A DNA stretch of 64,000 bases from JADMJV01 sp964649085 (GTDB lineage Bacteria > Vulcanimicrobiota > Xenobia > Xenobiales > JADMJV01). The notes under the pieces were generated by a model. The model was not told the DNA's origin. It saw only the letters and a list, made by a program, of their open reading frames with translations, and ran no database searches. The DNA lies in the NCBI GenBank assembly GCA_964649085.1, contig CAZYPN010000025.1, positions 1-64,000 of the forward strand, given 5' to 3'. Shown here one piece after another: positions 1 to 8,568 of this stretch. How positions within the stretch are numbered: position 1 is the first letter of the stretch; each line of letters opens with the position of its first letter. The position numbers and the translations under genes are program-made.

Positions 1-1
1 C

Positions 2-490
2 GCGGCCCTGGCCGAACAGGCGGAACGTTCCGCACGGAACATCGCCCCATGGAACGCCCTGCGCGCCGCCCAGGTCACCGCCCACGGGGACCTTCAACTG
101 GTGCAGCGCGACAAGCCCCACTGGAACAACCCCCGCGCCCGCCACCTGACCCCCAAGCAGCGCATTCACATTCTGCGGCGCGACGGCTACCGCTGCCAGT
201 GCCCTGGCTGCCCCAACCAGCTCTACCTGCACGTCCACCACCTGACCTACTATTGCCAGAACGGCACCACCACGCCGGACAACCTGATCACCCTGTGCGC
301 CAGCTGCCACCGCAATTTGCACAACGGCCACCTGCGCATCGAGGGGGTTGCGCCGGATACGCTGGCGTTTCTTGACCGGCACGGCCGCAATCTCGGCCAG
401 CAAGCCAGGCTAGAGGTGGCCGAATGGCTCGACTGGTTCATCGGCTGGCCCGGCGACCAGGACAATTCCCATCGGGCCCGGGCGGCGTAG
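2..490 (+). CDS. HNH endonuclease, C-terminal part (5' end off window)
   Basis: The frame is open from the window edge to the TAG at 488-490, so the N-terminus lies upstream. The translated part carries a Cys-rich HNH nuclease core: CQCPGCPN, then VHHLTYY, then a CASCHRNLH segment, which together form the zinc-binding and catalytic beta-beta-alpha fold. It aligns without gaps to the last 490 bases of the complete gene at 1571-2740, and most differences are silent. The two genes are therefore recent paralogues in tandem, separated by a toxin-antitoxin pair. By family knowledge such DUF222/HNH proteins are putative DNA endonucleases, often multicopy and of unknown biological role. The HNH call is firm; the role is not known. 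Confidence 0.85.
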   Translation, partial: AALAEQAERSARNIAPWNALRAAQVTAHGDLQLVQRDKPHWNNPRARHLTPKQRIHILRRDGYRCQCPGCPNQLYLHVHHLTYYCQNGTTTPDNLITLCASCHRNLHNGHLRIEGVAPDTLAFLDRHGRNLGQQARLEVAEWLDWFIGWPGDQDNSHRARAA

Positions 491-527
491 GGGGGATGGA
501 TCGGCCTGCCGGGTCAAAGGCCCGCGT

Positions 528-926
528 TCAGTCGTGGGCCCAAAGAATGGCAACGGGATAATGGCGGATAAGGGGGTCGGCAGTGACCAATGTCAGGTTC
601 TCACGCATCGCCTGGGCGACCAGCAGTCGGTCGAAAGGGTCACTGTGATGGGCTGCCAAGTCCCCCACCAGCCAGGCTTGTTCGTGCGTGATCGCGAGGG
701 GTATCAGGCGGTTTTCTCTCAAGCTGCGGGCGATGAGCTGCTCGGGGCGTTCCGTCAACTCCAATCGGCGCAGGGCCCACTTGATGGAAATCTCCCAAGA
801 AGTTACGGCTGACAGATAGATATCGCTTTGGCCGTCACTTAGAATGGCTGCGGTGCGTGGTCCGAATCTGGCGAGATCGCCGGTAAAGGCCCATAACCAG
901 ACGTGTGTATCGAGCAGATATCTCAC
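528..926 (-). CDS. PIN-domain toxin (VapC-like ribonuclease)
   Basis: This 132-aa protein has the PIN-domain acidic residues: the N-terminal LLDTHVWLW (Asp6), SAVTSWEI with its Glu, DPFDRLLVAQA with Asp, and LVTADPLI with the last Asp. These chelate Mg for RNA cleavage in VapC/PilT-type toxins. Its ATG overlaps the stop of the antitoxin gene by 4 bp (923-926), the usual translational coupling for type II toxin-antitoxin pairs. Length is normal and no key residue is missing, so it is probably active. The RNA target cannot be told from sequence. Confidence 0.93.
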   Translation of the reverse strand: MRYLLDTHVWLWAFTGDLARFGPRTAAILSDGQSDIYLSAVTSWEISIKWALRRLELTERPEQLIARSLRENRLIPLAITHEQAWLVGDLAAHHSDPFDRLLVAQAMRENLTLVTADPLIRHYPVAILWAHD

Positions 927-1153
927 TGGAAATGGCGCAAGAACTCGTCGGGAAGGGGCGCGTCAAAGTCGGCATGCACCTTGATAGTCCCTTGGCCCTG
1001 CCCCCAGGTACGAGAACTCACCGGTTGATCGGAGGGGACGAGACGGGCAACGACCTTATTGCCTCGCTTGACGAGAATGGTGGCCCCCTCCTCGACTTCC
1101 CGAAGTAAACGGGACAGATGAGTCTTGGCCTCGTGGACGGTGACTTCTTTCAT
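923..1153 (-). CDS. Phd/YefM-family antitoxin
   Basis: This is a 76-aa protein beginning MKEVTVHEAKTHLSRLLREV, the classic Phd/YefM N-terminal fold that binds DNA and starts antitoxin folding. The C-terminal tail (VSSRTWGQ... to DEFLRHFQ) would wrap the PIN toxin encoded next. The frame is open further upstream to 1267, but the ATG at 1153 is chosen because it begins exactly at the conserved motif. A perfect palindrome lies just in front of it (1159-1174). It is first in a two-gene operon with the toxin and is expected to repress its own promoter. Confidence 0.9.
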   Translation of the reverse strand: MKEVTVHEAKTHLSRLLREVEEGATILVKRGNKVVARLVPSDQPVSSRTWGQGQGTIKVHADFDAPLPDEFLRHFQ

Positions 1154-1158
1154 GGATT

Positions 1159-1174
1159 TTAGTCTATAGACTAA
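1159..1174. promoter_or_regulatory. perfect 16-bp palindrome, likely antitoxin operator
   Basis: TTAGTCTATAGACTAA is its own reverse complement and lies 5 bases upstream of the antitoxin ATG (minus strand). Phd-family antitoxins repress their own operon by binding such palindromes, so this is the expected autoregulatory operator. The symmetry is seen directly; the binding is inferred. Confidence 0.65.
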
Positions 1175-1570
1175 GCCAGAGTTGGTCAATGGACCAGATT
1201 CTGGAAAAGCTCGAATCGGGTCAGTTTGACCAACTGGCGGTGATGGGGACCAAGCACCGTGCACCAAGATGGACTAAGACACAGCGACTCCCTGGAATGA
1301 ACGGTCGTGGTGGGGAGAGGGGTCATCTCCGTGAATTGGCTACCTTACGATTGGCTCAACTGCCCTTGTTCGGCCCATCGGAAAGGGCGCTTGGGGTTTG
1401 GATGGTAGCGACAGGCCCTCACGCCCCCCACGGAGCCCTCTCCAGCCCCTAAACCACTCGCGGCGACCCCCAGCCCATCGAACACCCCTCAAATCATCCC
1501 ACAAATCGCCGCAAAACCCCATAACCAAGCCATTTAAGGCAACCCCAAAACTTGACGTTCGCCCCCCACC
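1175..1570. other. intergenic region with inverted repeat and shared sequence scraps
   Basis: No convincing gene is seen. The stretch contains an 8-bp inverted repeat, TTGGTCAA at 1182-1189 and TTGACCAA at 1226-1233. Two short segments (1277-1298 and 1343-1360) recur nearly unchanged in the same order at 9211-9232 and 9238-9256, upstream of the MazE-like gene. The 3' half is a C-rich, T-poor leader before the HNH gene. It presumably holds the promoter of the HNH gene, but no clear -35/-10 pair is recognised. Confidence 0.4.
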
Positions 1571-2740
1571 ATGCCCTACCATAAAGGGATGACAAAGCTT
1601 GACCCCACCACCCTCAGCCCCCGCCAACTCGAAGACCTCGGCCCCCACGCCCTCCATCAGCTGGCCCTGCGCGCCACCAATACCCTCACCCGCTACCGCC
1701 TGCTGCTGGGCCGTTGCCTGCTGGCCCTGCACCGCAGCCAGGACTACCTCCAGTTCGGCTGCTCCAGTTGCATCCACTACGCCACCTCCGTGCTCGGCAT
1801 GCGAGCTGACAGTGCCCGCCAGTTGCGCCGCCTCGCCTACCAGTTGGAAAATTTGCCTTTCCTCACCCAGCATGCCCAGGCCGGCACGATCAGCTGGGCC
1901 AAGCTGCGCGAAGTGGCCCGCGTGGCCACGCCGGACAGCGAAGCCTTCTGGATCGAAGCCTGCCAGAACCACAGCTACCAGGAGATCGAGCGCCTCGTGG
2001 CCCACGCGCGCGACCCCCAGAACCGCAGCCACCAGAGCGAACTGCGCATCCAGGCCAGCGCCGAGGCCATGGCCCTGCTCGAGCGAGCCATGCAGAGCCT
2101 CTCTCAGGAAGCCGGCCGCCTCCTTTCGCCGGGCGAAGCCCTGGAATACCTGGCCGCCGAATACCTCTCGCGCAGGCCCCTCGACACCGCCGCCCTCGAA
2201 GCAGCACGCCACCAGGCCCAACAAGACCGGCTGGCCCAGCAACGCCAGAACGAGGCCCTGGCCGAGCAGGCGGAACGTTCCGCACGGAACATTGCCCCCT
2301 GGAACGCCCTGCGCGCCGCCCAGGTCACGGCCCACGGCGACCTCCAACTGGTGCAGCGCGACAGGCCCCACTGGAACAACCCCCGCGCCCGCCACCTGAC
2401 CCCCAAGCAGCGCATTCACATTCTGCGGCGCGACGGCTACCGCTGCCAATGCCCCGGCTGCCCCAACCATCTGTACCTGCAGGTGCATCACCTGACCTAC
2501 TATTGCCAGAACGGCACCACCACGCCCGACAATCTGATCACCTTGTGCGCCAGCTGCCACCGCAATCTACATAACGGACATCTGCGTATCGAGGGGAGTG
2601 CGCCCGACAATCTCACGTTTCTTGACCGCCAGGGCCGCAACCTCGGCCAGCAAGCCAGGCTGGAAGTGGCTGAATGGCTCGACTGGTTCCTCGGCTGGCC
2701 CGGCGACCAGGACAACTCCCACCGGGCCCGGGCCGCGTAG
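1571..2740 (+). CDS. HNH endonuclease with DUF222-like N-terminal region
   Basis: This 389-aa protein has an alpha-helical N-terminal region (about 1-280), rich in Leu, Gln and Arg, of the kind found before HNH domains in DUF222/13E12-type proteins. The C-terminal HNH core is at about 300-365 (CQCPGCPN, VHHLTYY, LCASCHRNLH). The last 163 codons are nearly identical to the truncated gene at the left edge. The first ATG is at 1571. A second ATG at 1589 (MTKLDP) is equally possible, because neither has a well-spaced ribosome binding site. The nuclease fold is certain. Whether it acts in defence, homing or something else is not evident. Confidence 0.85.
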   Translation: MPYHKGMTKLDPTTLSPRQLEDLGPHALHQLALRATNTLTRYRLLLGRCLLALHRSQDYLQFGCSSCIHYATSVLGMRADSARQLRRLAYQLENLPFLTQHAQAGTISWAKLREVARVATPDSEAFWIEACQNHSYQEIERLVAHARDPQNRSHQSELRIQASAEAMALLERAMQSLSQEAGRLLSPGEALEYLAAEYLSRRPLDTAALEAARHQAQQDRLAQQRQNEALAEQAERSARNIAPWNALRAAQVTAHGDLQLVQRDRPHWNNPRARHLTPKQRIHILRRDGYRCQCPGCPNHLYLQVHHLTYYCQNGTTTPDNLITLCASCHRNLHNGHLRIEGSAPDNLTFLDRQGRNLGQQARLEVAEWLDWFLGWPGDQDNSHRARAA

Positions 2741-2785
2741 CCCTACTTGTTGACGGCAGCTGGCGAAGCGTGTCGCAAGACCGGG

Positions 2786-3350
2786 TCAGGTGGGCTTATT
2801 GATGGAAGTCAAGTCGGCTGCCAGCCAGCCCTCCGACTGCAACAGGTAGGGTACCTGGGCAGTGGCCAAAAAGTCTTGCTGTGCTTGACGCGAGAGTTCT
2901 ACCTGGGCACCGGGTACGATGATGGCGCCGGCGACTCCGGCGATAGCGGCGAGGAGCATCCCTTCAATAAGGGTTACCCCACCCAGGGCGACCCCGGCCA
3001 CCGCCCCGATGCCTCCCATCAGAGCGACCGCATTTCCAACTTGGGAACTGGTGGAGGAGACGCTCTCGCCCCGCTGGTCGAATTCTTTGAGGAAACGTTG
3101 AGAGTGCTCGCTGAATGCGGCCTGATCGACCGGTCCGTAGACCTTGTCTTGCTCCCGAGGAACTCGGTGGAAGAGATGATTCCAGGGTCGGCCGGCAGTC
3201 GTTGTATGACCATCGATTCGCATGGTGAGGAGGATATCTACGGCCGCTGAAATTTCCGTGAACCAGCGCCGAAGCTGCTCGGAAAACTGTCACGCCGTCG
3301 ATGTGGTCATCGTGGGGCAGGAAGGCGACCCAAGGGAGTGAACGGACGTT
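2786..3350 (-). pseudogene. frameshifted membrane-protein gene
   Basis: The open frame 2786-3223 encodes 145 aa with two glycine/alanine-rich hydrophobic segments, suggesting membrane insertion. Reading upstream, the same frame continues sensibly (FSEQLRRWFTEISAAVDILL) to about 3286 and then meets a stop. A neighbouring frame supplies a natural continuation (WVAFLPHDDHIDGVTV). A single-base loss near 3283-3288 would explain both, so the gene looks broken by a frameshift. The family is not recognised. The divergent patatin relic begins just beyond it, so the two may have been one module. An overlapping plus-strand frame (2747-3250) lacks any such pattern. Confidence 0.4.
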
Positions 3351-3351
3351 T

Positions 3352-3566
3352 ATGAGCAAAAAGATCCTGTCCATCGACGGTGGCGGCATCGCGGCCTGAT
3401 TCCAGCGCTGGTTCTGGCTCGACTGGAGGAGCTCTGCCAGAAGCCGTGTTGTCAGCTCTTCGACCTGATGGCCGGGTCCTCGGGTCGCCCCGCCTACACG
3501 GCCGGGCAGCTGGTGGCAGAGCATGACGAGCGGCTTCGGCGCCTGGCCGAAGTGCTGCTCCAATAG
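3352..3566 (+). pseudogene. patatin-like phospholipase relic (frameshift plus internal deletion)
   Basis: The ATG at 3352 starts MSKKILSIDGGGI, the patatin glycine-rich oxyanion motif (DGGGxRG). A stop then follows because one C is missing after 3390. Restoring it gives RGLIPALVLARLEEL and later QLFDLMAGSS, which is the approach to the GxSxG nucleophile of the Ser-Asp dyad. The sequence then jumps to an unrelated-looking tail ending at a TAG at 3564-3566. The catalytic Asp and most of the domain are therefore deleted. Intact relatives act as membrane-degrading effectors, for example in CBASS. This copy cannot be active. Confidence 0.75.
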
Positions 3567-3574
3567 GAGGGCAC

Positions 3575-4803
3575 GTGTATATCGACAGCCTGGAGCTGAC
3601 CAACATTCGAACGTTTCGCAAAACGCGGGTCGAGTTCTGCAACCCCGACCGCGACTACGAGGCCCTGGCCATGCCCAGGCCCCGACACCCCAACGTCAAC
3701 CTGCTGCTCGGCAACAACGGCATGGGCAAGACCACCTTGCTGAGGGGCATCGCTCTAAGCGCTCTGGGACCGGCGGCGCGCGATTCGGGCATCCATCCTC
3801 AGCGGCTGATTCGCCGCGAAGCAGGCTCCGACGGCCCGGCCAGCGGGGCCCGGCTGAAGGGAGTCTTCCACACCCACACCCAGGATCAACACGAGGGCCA
3901 GCTGGTCTCTGACCTCCGCCTGGAACCCAAGGGCGACCTGGAGGTGCTGGAGTGGAAGGGGGGCAAGGGTGAGGCCTGGCAACCGATCTACTCGGCTCGC
4001 AGCGACTCGTTCTTTTTTGTGGGCTACGGGGCTACCCGGCGAGTGGAAAAGCTGGAGTTCGCCTCCCTCTCCAATTATCCAATTCCAAGATGAGCTTCGC
4101 GCGGGCTCAGCGCGTCAACGGACTCTTTGAAGAAGCCTATGCGCTCTATCCTCTCAACGCCTGGCTGCCCCAGTTCCAACGAAAGAATCCCGGGCGCTAC
4201 ACCCAGGTGGTTCACCTCATCAACGGGCTGCTAAAAGAGGCCGGATACACCTTTGAGGGAGAGATGGAGGGACAGGACTTCCTCTTCAACTATCAGGGTC
4301 TGAAGGTGCCGTTCCCGGCCCTCTCAGACGGCTATCGGGCGTTTCTGGGCTGGGTGGGCGATCTGCTCTTCCACGTCTGCATGACCGCCCCCAGCGGGCG
4401 CAAACTGCGCGAGAACCAGGGCATTGTGATGGTGGACGAGATCGATCTGCACCTCCACCCCAAGTGGCAATTGACGGTGCTGGAGACCCTTTCGCGCGAA
4501 CTGCCCAACCTGCAGTTCATTGTGACCTCGCACAGCCCCCTGCTGGTCGGCAGCCTGGAATGGATGAACATTCTGGTGATGCGCCCAGGGCCGCGTCAGT
4601 CCAGCACCGCCGAACGGGTAGAGCTTCCCGTTCACGGCCTGGATGCGGATCAGATCCTGCTCACCGATTTCTTCGGCCTGGAGTCCACGCGGGCGCCCGG
4701 CAAGCGACAGACGCTCAAGAAGCTGAGCCAAAAGGCCAGCCAGGGTGACACCGAAGCCGCGAAACGCTTGCTGTTGGAGATGAGCCGAGGGGCCGAGGCG
4801 TGA
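3575..4803 (+). pseudogene. Septu-like (PtuA) AAA/ABC-type ATPase, split by frameshift
   Basis: Two frames together make one RecF/OLD-type ATPase. Codons 3575-4093 (GTG start, AGGAGG just upstream) carry the Walker A motif GNNGMGKTTLL and end after FVGYGATRRVE. Codons 4090-4803 continue with RAQRVNGLFEEAYALYPLNAWL, Walker B IVMVDEIDLHLHPKW and the switch histidine SHSPLL. The change of frame lies near 4076-4084 and is best explained by a one-base indel. Such ATPases pair with an HNH nuclease, as PtuA with PtuB, and the next gene here is an HNH gene overlapping by 4 bp. The frameshift could be a sequencing error, but the partner gene is broken too. Confidence 0.75.
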
Positions 4804-5497
4804 TTCGCTATCCGACCAGCCTGGCCGAGCTAGAAACCCTGATCGACGACGAAAAACCGGGTTGGCGAGAGAGGGCCAAAGAGCGCACAGACGGCTTTCG
4901 GGCAGCCGGCAAGTTTGAAGAGTCGAGCTCCATCTGGAGCGAGGTCAAGGGGGTCTACATGCGTCTGCAGCACACCAAATGCGCCTTCTGTGAGAGCAAG
5001 TTGGAGTCGATCCGCTTTGGCAGGGTGGAACAGGACGTTGAACACTTCCGACCCAAGGGCAGCGTCAAGGCCTGGAAGCGGCCCCAGGCCCTCAAGGACA
5101 TCCCCCTCACGCCCGTGCCGGCCAAAAGCCCGGGCTATCACCTGCTGAGGCCCTCGAGTTCCACGGCACCTCTCCCCGGCCCGTGGCCAGCGATGGGCAC
5201 CTGCGCCATCGGGCTCGGGTGGTCATCGAGTTCTTCCACCTCGACGACCCCGAGCGCCACAACCTCCACGCCGACCGCGCCATGGTCTTGATGGCCCTCT
5301 ACCCTCTGCTCAAGGAGAGCGTTCGTGGCAGCGCCCAAGATCGCAAGAAGGCTCGAGAGGAGGTCGACGGCCTTCTCCATCCGGGTCTACCCCACCTCAA
5401 CTGCGCGCTGAGTTTCCGCCGCCTGTTCCACTCCGACCCCGCGGAGGCGGAGGTCATCTACAAGGCGGCTCGTGAGTTGGTGGCCAGCAAGTCCTGA
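4800..5497 (+). pseudogene. Septu-like HNH nuclease (PtuB) with out-of-frame internal deletion
   Basis: The first frame (4800 to about 5148) encodes an HNH-type start with CAFCESKLE and VEHFRPKG, typical of PtuB-like nucleases, up to KSPGYHLL. There the sequence jumps: the meaningful continuation (EALEFHGTSPRPVASDGHLR, then RVVIEFFHLDDPERHNL) is in another frame and runs to the stop at 5497. The middle of the nuclease, where the second Cys pair should be, is missing. The gene was coupled to the ATPase gene by a 4-bp overlap. The pair is therefore dead or at least badly damaged. The last 139 bp recur at 9009-9147. Confidence 0.75.
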
Positions 5498-5560
5498 GCG
5501 CGAAACGGTCGGGCGAGCGGCTCTATGGGCTCGAGGCAAATAGCCCCATTCTGATCGAGG
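5374..5560. repeat. duplicated segment (second copy 9009-9393)
   Basis: Bases 5374-5512 (the HNH gene 3' end) match 9009-9147 with only a few changes. Bases 5519-5560 match 9351-9393, inside the MazE-like gene. The order is the same in both places, but about 200 bp between the two blocks are missing here. This is therefore a deleted duplicate of the HNH-end plus antitoxin segment. Confidence 0.7.
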
Positions 5561-5842
5561 TTTCCACGCGAGGAGCTCAGAGTCTCACCTGAATCTGGCC
5601 ACCCCGGCGGGCTAAATCAGCCATATCTCCCTTGCCGGAAATTGTGACTTTGCAAGGCACCCGGTTGTCCTGTCAGCGAATCTCCATCGCTTGGGAACGG
5701 CAGAGTCTGCGGAACGAATGACCGCGGATTCAACGTCCCGGCCAGCCGGTCTCCAGCAAAGATTGTCCTATACAAAATCACCCGAACGGGCGAAGGACGA
5801 ACGTAGGGCACCCGAGGAAACGCGTCCCCCGGAGGATCTACA
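5561..5842. other. intergenic stretch upstream of the protease gene
   Basis: Together with the duplicated scrap before it, this makes 345 bp without an intact gene (5498-5842). Nothing coding is seen in 5561-5842. A good ribosome binding site, GGAGG, sits about 7-12 bases before the ATG at 5843. No terminator hairpin with a T tract was found after the broken HNH gene. Confidence 0.4.
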
Positions 5843-7660
5843 ATGCTTCAGATAGACCTTGCTAGTGGAGAAGAGACGAAATCGACGGTGGCGACTGATT
5901 TGGACCCGCGCCTACAGCTATTGGTTGCGCAGATGAAGAGCGGTGCCACCAAGAAAGCGTCGGTTTCCACCGACGAAAACGAGGTGGCTGTTGTAGCCCG
6001 GGTAACCGATCCAGGGGCATGGTCGAGTTTGAGTGAGGTGCGCGACGCCACGATCATCGCTCAGCTTGCAGATATGACATCAATCGTTACTGGGAGAATT
6101 CCGGTGGCTCGAATCGAGCGGGTCCGTGCGCTGAGTTTCTTGAGAAGTTTAAAAGCGGCCCAGCCAATGCAGCGGCTTCTGGCGGTCGCAACAGACGAGA
6201 CTGAAGCATTGCCAGCAAAATTGCCTGTGGGCCATCAAGTTCAGGGCGGCAAGGGGGTGGTCGTCGGTGTCGTAGACTACGGCGGTGACTTCGTCCACAG
6301 GAACTTTCGGCACCCAAATGGCCAAACGCGGTTGCTCTCGCTTTGGGACCAAAACGGTGGCAATAGCCCTGGCAGCCCGTACGGTTATGGTGTTGAGCAC
6401 TCAGCTGCATCGCTCAATCTTGCGCTGAATCAGGCGGACCCCTATGCGGCGGCCAATTACCATCCGGGGGCATCCTCTCATGGCACCCATGTCATGGACA
6501 TCGCTGCGGGCAATGGCAACGGAAGCAATGTCCCGGGTGTAGCTCACCAGGCTGACCTCATTTTCGTCAATGTCACCCATGATAAGGATCCGGAGCAGCC
6601 CGAGGATGTCATAAAAACCTCGTTCGGTGATTCGGTTACATTGTTGGAAGCTCTCCACTACATCTTTGAAAAAGCTGGAAATCGTCCGGCGGTCATTAAC
6701 GTCAGTCTGGGAACCAACGGGGGTCCTCACGACGGCACGACACTGGTGGAGCAGGGCATAGATGCGCTCGTTGGTGCAGCTCCCAATCGCGCCGTCGTCA
6801 TTGCAGCCTCCAACTCATTTGATGATGGCATTCACGCGGCAGGGTCGGTTTCAGCCGGGTCCGTTTCAGAGCTGAAATGGGACGTTGCCGCGACATTGTT
6901 TCGTCCTATCGAAATGGAAATCTGGTATTCCGGGCAAGATCGCTTCAAAGTCGAGTTGCTGGGGCCAAATGGTGCCTTGCTGGCAACAGCCGAACCTGGT
7001 GAGACCAAGCAGGTGCGCATTGGAAGCGATCTTGTCGCGTTGCTTGCCAATCGCTTGGACGACCCCAACAATCACGATAACATGATCGGCGTCTTCCTGA
7101 TGGCTGGAATGCCAGCAGGCCGCTACACCATTCGTCTCCACGGCGTGAACGTCCAGGGTGATGGCGCTTTTCACGCCTGGATCGAACGCGATAACTCATT
7201 CCAGTCCAGCTTTGCTCCTCCTCATCTCAATACTCATACTATTGGTTCCATTTCTTGTGGCCGGCGAGTCCTGGCCGTGGGCTCGTATGATGCCAGTGCC
7301 CCCCAGAGGACTCTCTCTTATTTTTCGAGTGCCGGACCTACCCGAGACGGCCGCCACAAACCCGATATCTCGGCGCCTGGTCATAATATTTGGGCGGCGA
7401 ACTCTCTTTCCACGACCGGTATCACTCGCAAAAGCGGAACCAGTATGGCTGCCCCTTGCGTAGCAGGCATCGTCGCCCTGATGTTTGAGCAGGCCGTCAT
7501 TCGCGGCCTCGAACTCACGGTCGATCAGACCCTCCAGATTCTTATTGACACAGCAAGGAAGGACCCACCGGCGGGGAACGGCTGGGATAGCAGGTATGGC
7601 TATGGTCGTGTCTCGGCTGCAAGGGCAATTCAGGCCATCATGGATCTTGAAGCCCCCTGA
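5843..7660 (+). CDS. subtilisin-like serine protease (S8 family)
   Basis: This 605-aa protease has the complete S8 triad: Asp145 in GVVDYGGDF, His213 in SHGTHVMDI and Ser534 in SGTSMAAPCVAG. Residues 1-110 look like an inhibitory prodomain of I9-like shape (VAVVARVTDPGAW, then LADMTSIVTGRIP). No signal peptide is seen, so a cytoplasmic role is likely. A large insert between His and Ser (about 300-460) resembles the beta-rich insertions of bacterial subtilases. Codon use is less GC-rich than the neighbours, pointing to separate acquisition. In defence islands such proteases are often effectors activated by partners. The small gene that follows is probably its regulator. Confidence 0.92.
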   Translation: MLQIDLASGEETKSTVATDLDPRLQLLVAQMKSGATKKASVSTDENEVAVVARVTDPGAWSSLSEVRDATIIAQLADMTSIVTGRIPVARIERVRALSFLRSLKAAQPMQRLLAVATDETEALPAKLPVGHQVQGGKGVVVGVVDYGGDFVHRNFRHPNGQTRLLSLWDQNGGNSPGSPYGYGVEHSAASLNLALNQADPYAAANYHPGASSHGTHVMDIAAGNGNGSNVPGVAHQADLIFVNVTHDKDPEQPEDVIKTSFGDSVTLLEALHYIFEKAGNRPAVINVSLGTNGGPHDGTTLVEQGIDALVGAAPNRAVVIAASNSFDDGIHAAGSVSAGSVSELKWDVAATLFRPIEMEIWYSGQDRFKVELLGPNGALLATAEPGETKQVRIGSDLVALLANRLDDPNNHDNMIGVFLMAGMPAGRYTIRLHGVNVQGDGAFHAWIERDNSFQSSFAPPHLNTHTIGSISCGRRVLAVGSYDASAPQRTLSYFSSAGPTRDGRHKPDISAPGHNIWAANSLSTTGITRKSGTSMAAPCVAGIVALMFEQAVIRGLELTVDQTLQILIDTARKDPPAGNGWDSRYGYGRVSAARAIQAIMDLEAP

Positions 7661-7692
7661 AGCGTGATGTAGACTCTAGAAAAGGAGTGACC

Positions 7693-7956
7693 ATGAAGCG
7701 CAACATCAGTCTTGACGACCTCCGTAAGGTGGAGGCAGGTTCGATAGTGTCCCTTGCTCATGATCTCCTCGAGCCTGTGCAGGCTATCATTAAAGTCAAC
7801 GAGCCAGACTACACACCCGCGTGTGTCACTCGACGAACTTCAATGTCTCCTTTCCTTTTTACGGCAGCATTCGATCGTGCTGACCTCGAGATTCTCGAGC
7901 GAGACCCCAAAGTAGAAACAGTATCGGTGAGCAAGGCGCTTCGATCTGCTGAATAG
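7693..7956 (+). CDS. small protein resembling an S8 protease prodomain or inhibitor
   Basis: This protein of about 87 aa begins 32 bp after the protease gene, with an AAGGAG ribosome binding site properly spaced before the ATG. The sequence has the look of a subtilase propeptide/I9 domain: a strand (AIIKVNEPDY), a TSMSPFLFTAAFD middle, and DLEILERDPKVETVSVSKAL at the end, the usual fxxLxxxPxVxxVs pattern. Its C-terminal part parallels the protease's own N-terminal region. The inferred role is a stand-alone inhibitor or chaperone of the adjacent protease. This is a pattern-level assignment only. Confidence 0.6.
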   Translation: MKRNISLDDLRKVEAGSIVSLAHDLLEPVQAIIKVNEPDYTPACVTRRTSMSPFLFTAAFDRADLEILERDPKVETVSVSKALRSAE

Positions 7957-8568
7957 TGTAAAGTTGTTAGAGGTTAAGGCTCTGCGCCATCGCAGCCAAG
8001 TTGAGGGGTGCCCCGATGCGCTGAGTCATCGGGGCGTCAGGGCTAGCCTGCTGGGGGGTTCCTTGTCAGCCAACAGTTTTCTCATCGCCGCTGGACTCAG
8101 GCGGTTGGCGATAGGACTCGCTCCGGACGTTCCCCCGAAGGAGCGGGTATAGCATTTCGACGTGTCGGCCGCCAAAGCTCTTGGCATAGCCTGGGGCGCT
8201 TGAAGCTCAGCCGAGAGGAGAACCGCCCCTATCGCCTGATTCCTTCGCTGAAGAACGGGCCAGGCACGCACACGGGACATCCTGTCTTCCGAGTCGGCAA
8301 CCCGAGGCGCTGAACCAGCGTATCCTGAGCGTGATAGGGCAACATGCAACATCAAGGGGTGGATGGGTGGCGTTAGCCAGTGACACGAAAATCCGCCTCC
8401 AACCTTGAAGAACCCGCCGAAGCCCGACAGTCAGGCCATTCTACAGACCCCAGCGAAGCCGCGATAGAGGCCTATAGCAACCCCTACACCCCGGGCGCAG
8501 CCACGCTTGTGGCAAGCTTTCGCTCTTGGTATGTTGGCAGTTGGTGACGAGACTTAAGGAGGCCAAGG
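7957..8568. other. non-coding debris with an S8-protease-like scrap on the minus strand
   Basis: No intact gene is seen over about 610 bp. On the minus strand, 8139-8110 reads FGGTSGASPI, identical in form to the nucleophile-serine motif of subtilases, preceded by YTRS. It is followed by unrelated residues, so it may be a shard of another protease gene. A related but more degraded scrap (YAESFGG) lies on the minus strand near 9890-9920. The rest shows nothing recognisable. Confidence 0.35.

Noticed and set aside
1340..2560. 406-aa minus-strand open frame opposite the HNH gene
   Set aside because: It is a shadow of the GC-rich HNH gene: Gly/Ala/Val low-complexity composition and no domain, while the plus strand has clear HNH motifs.
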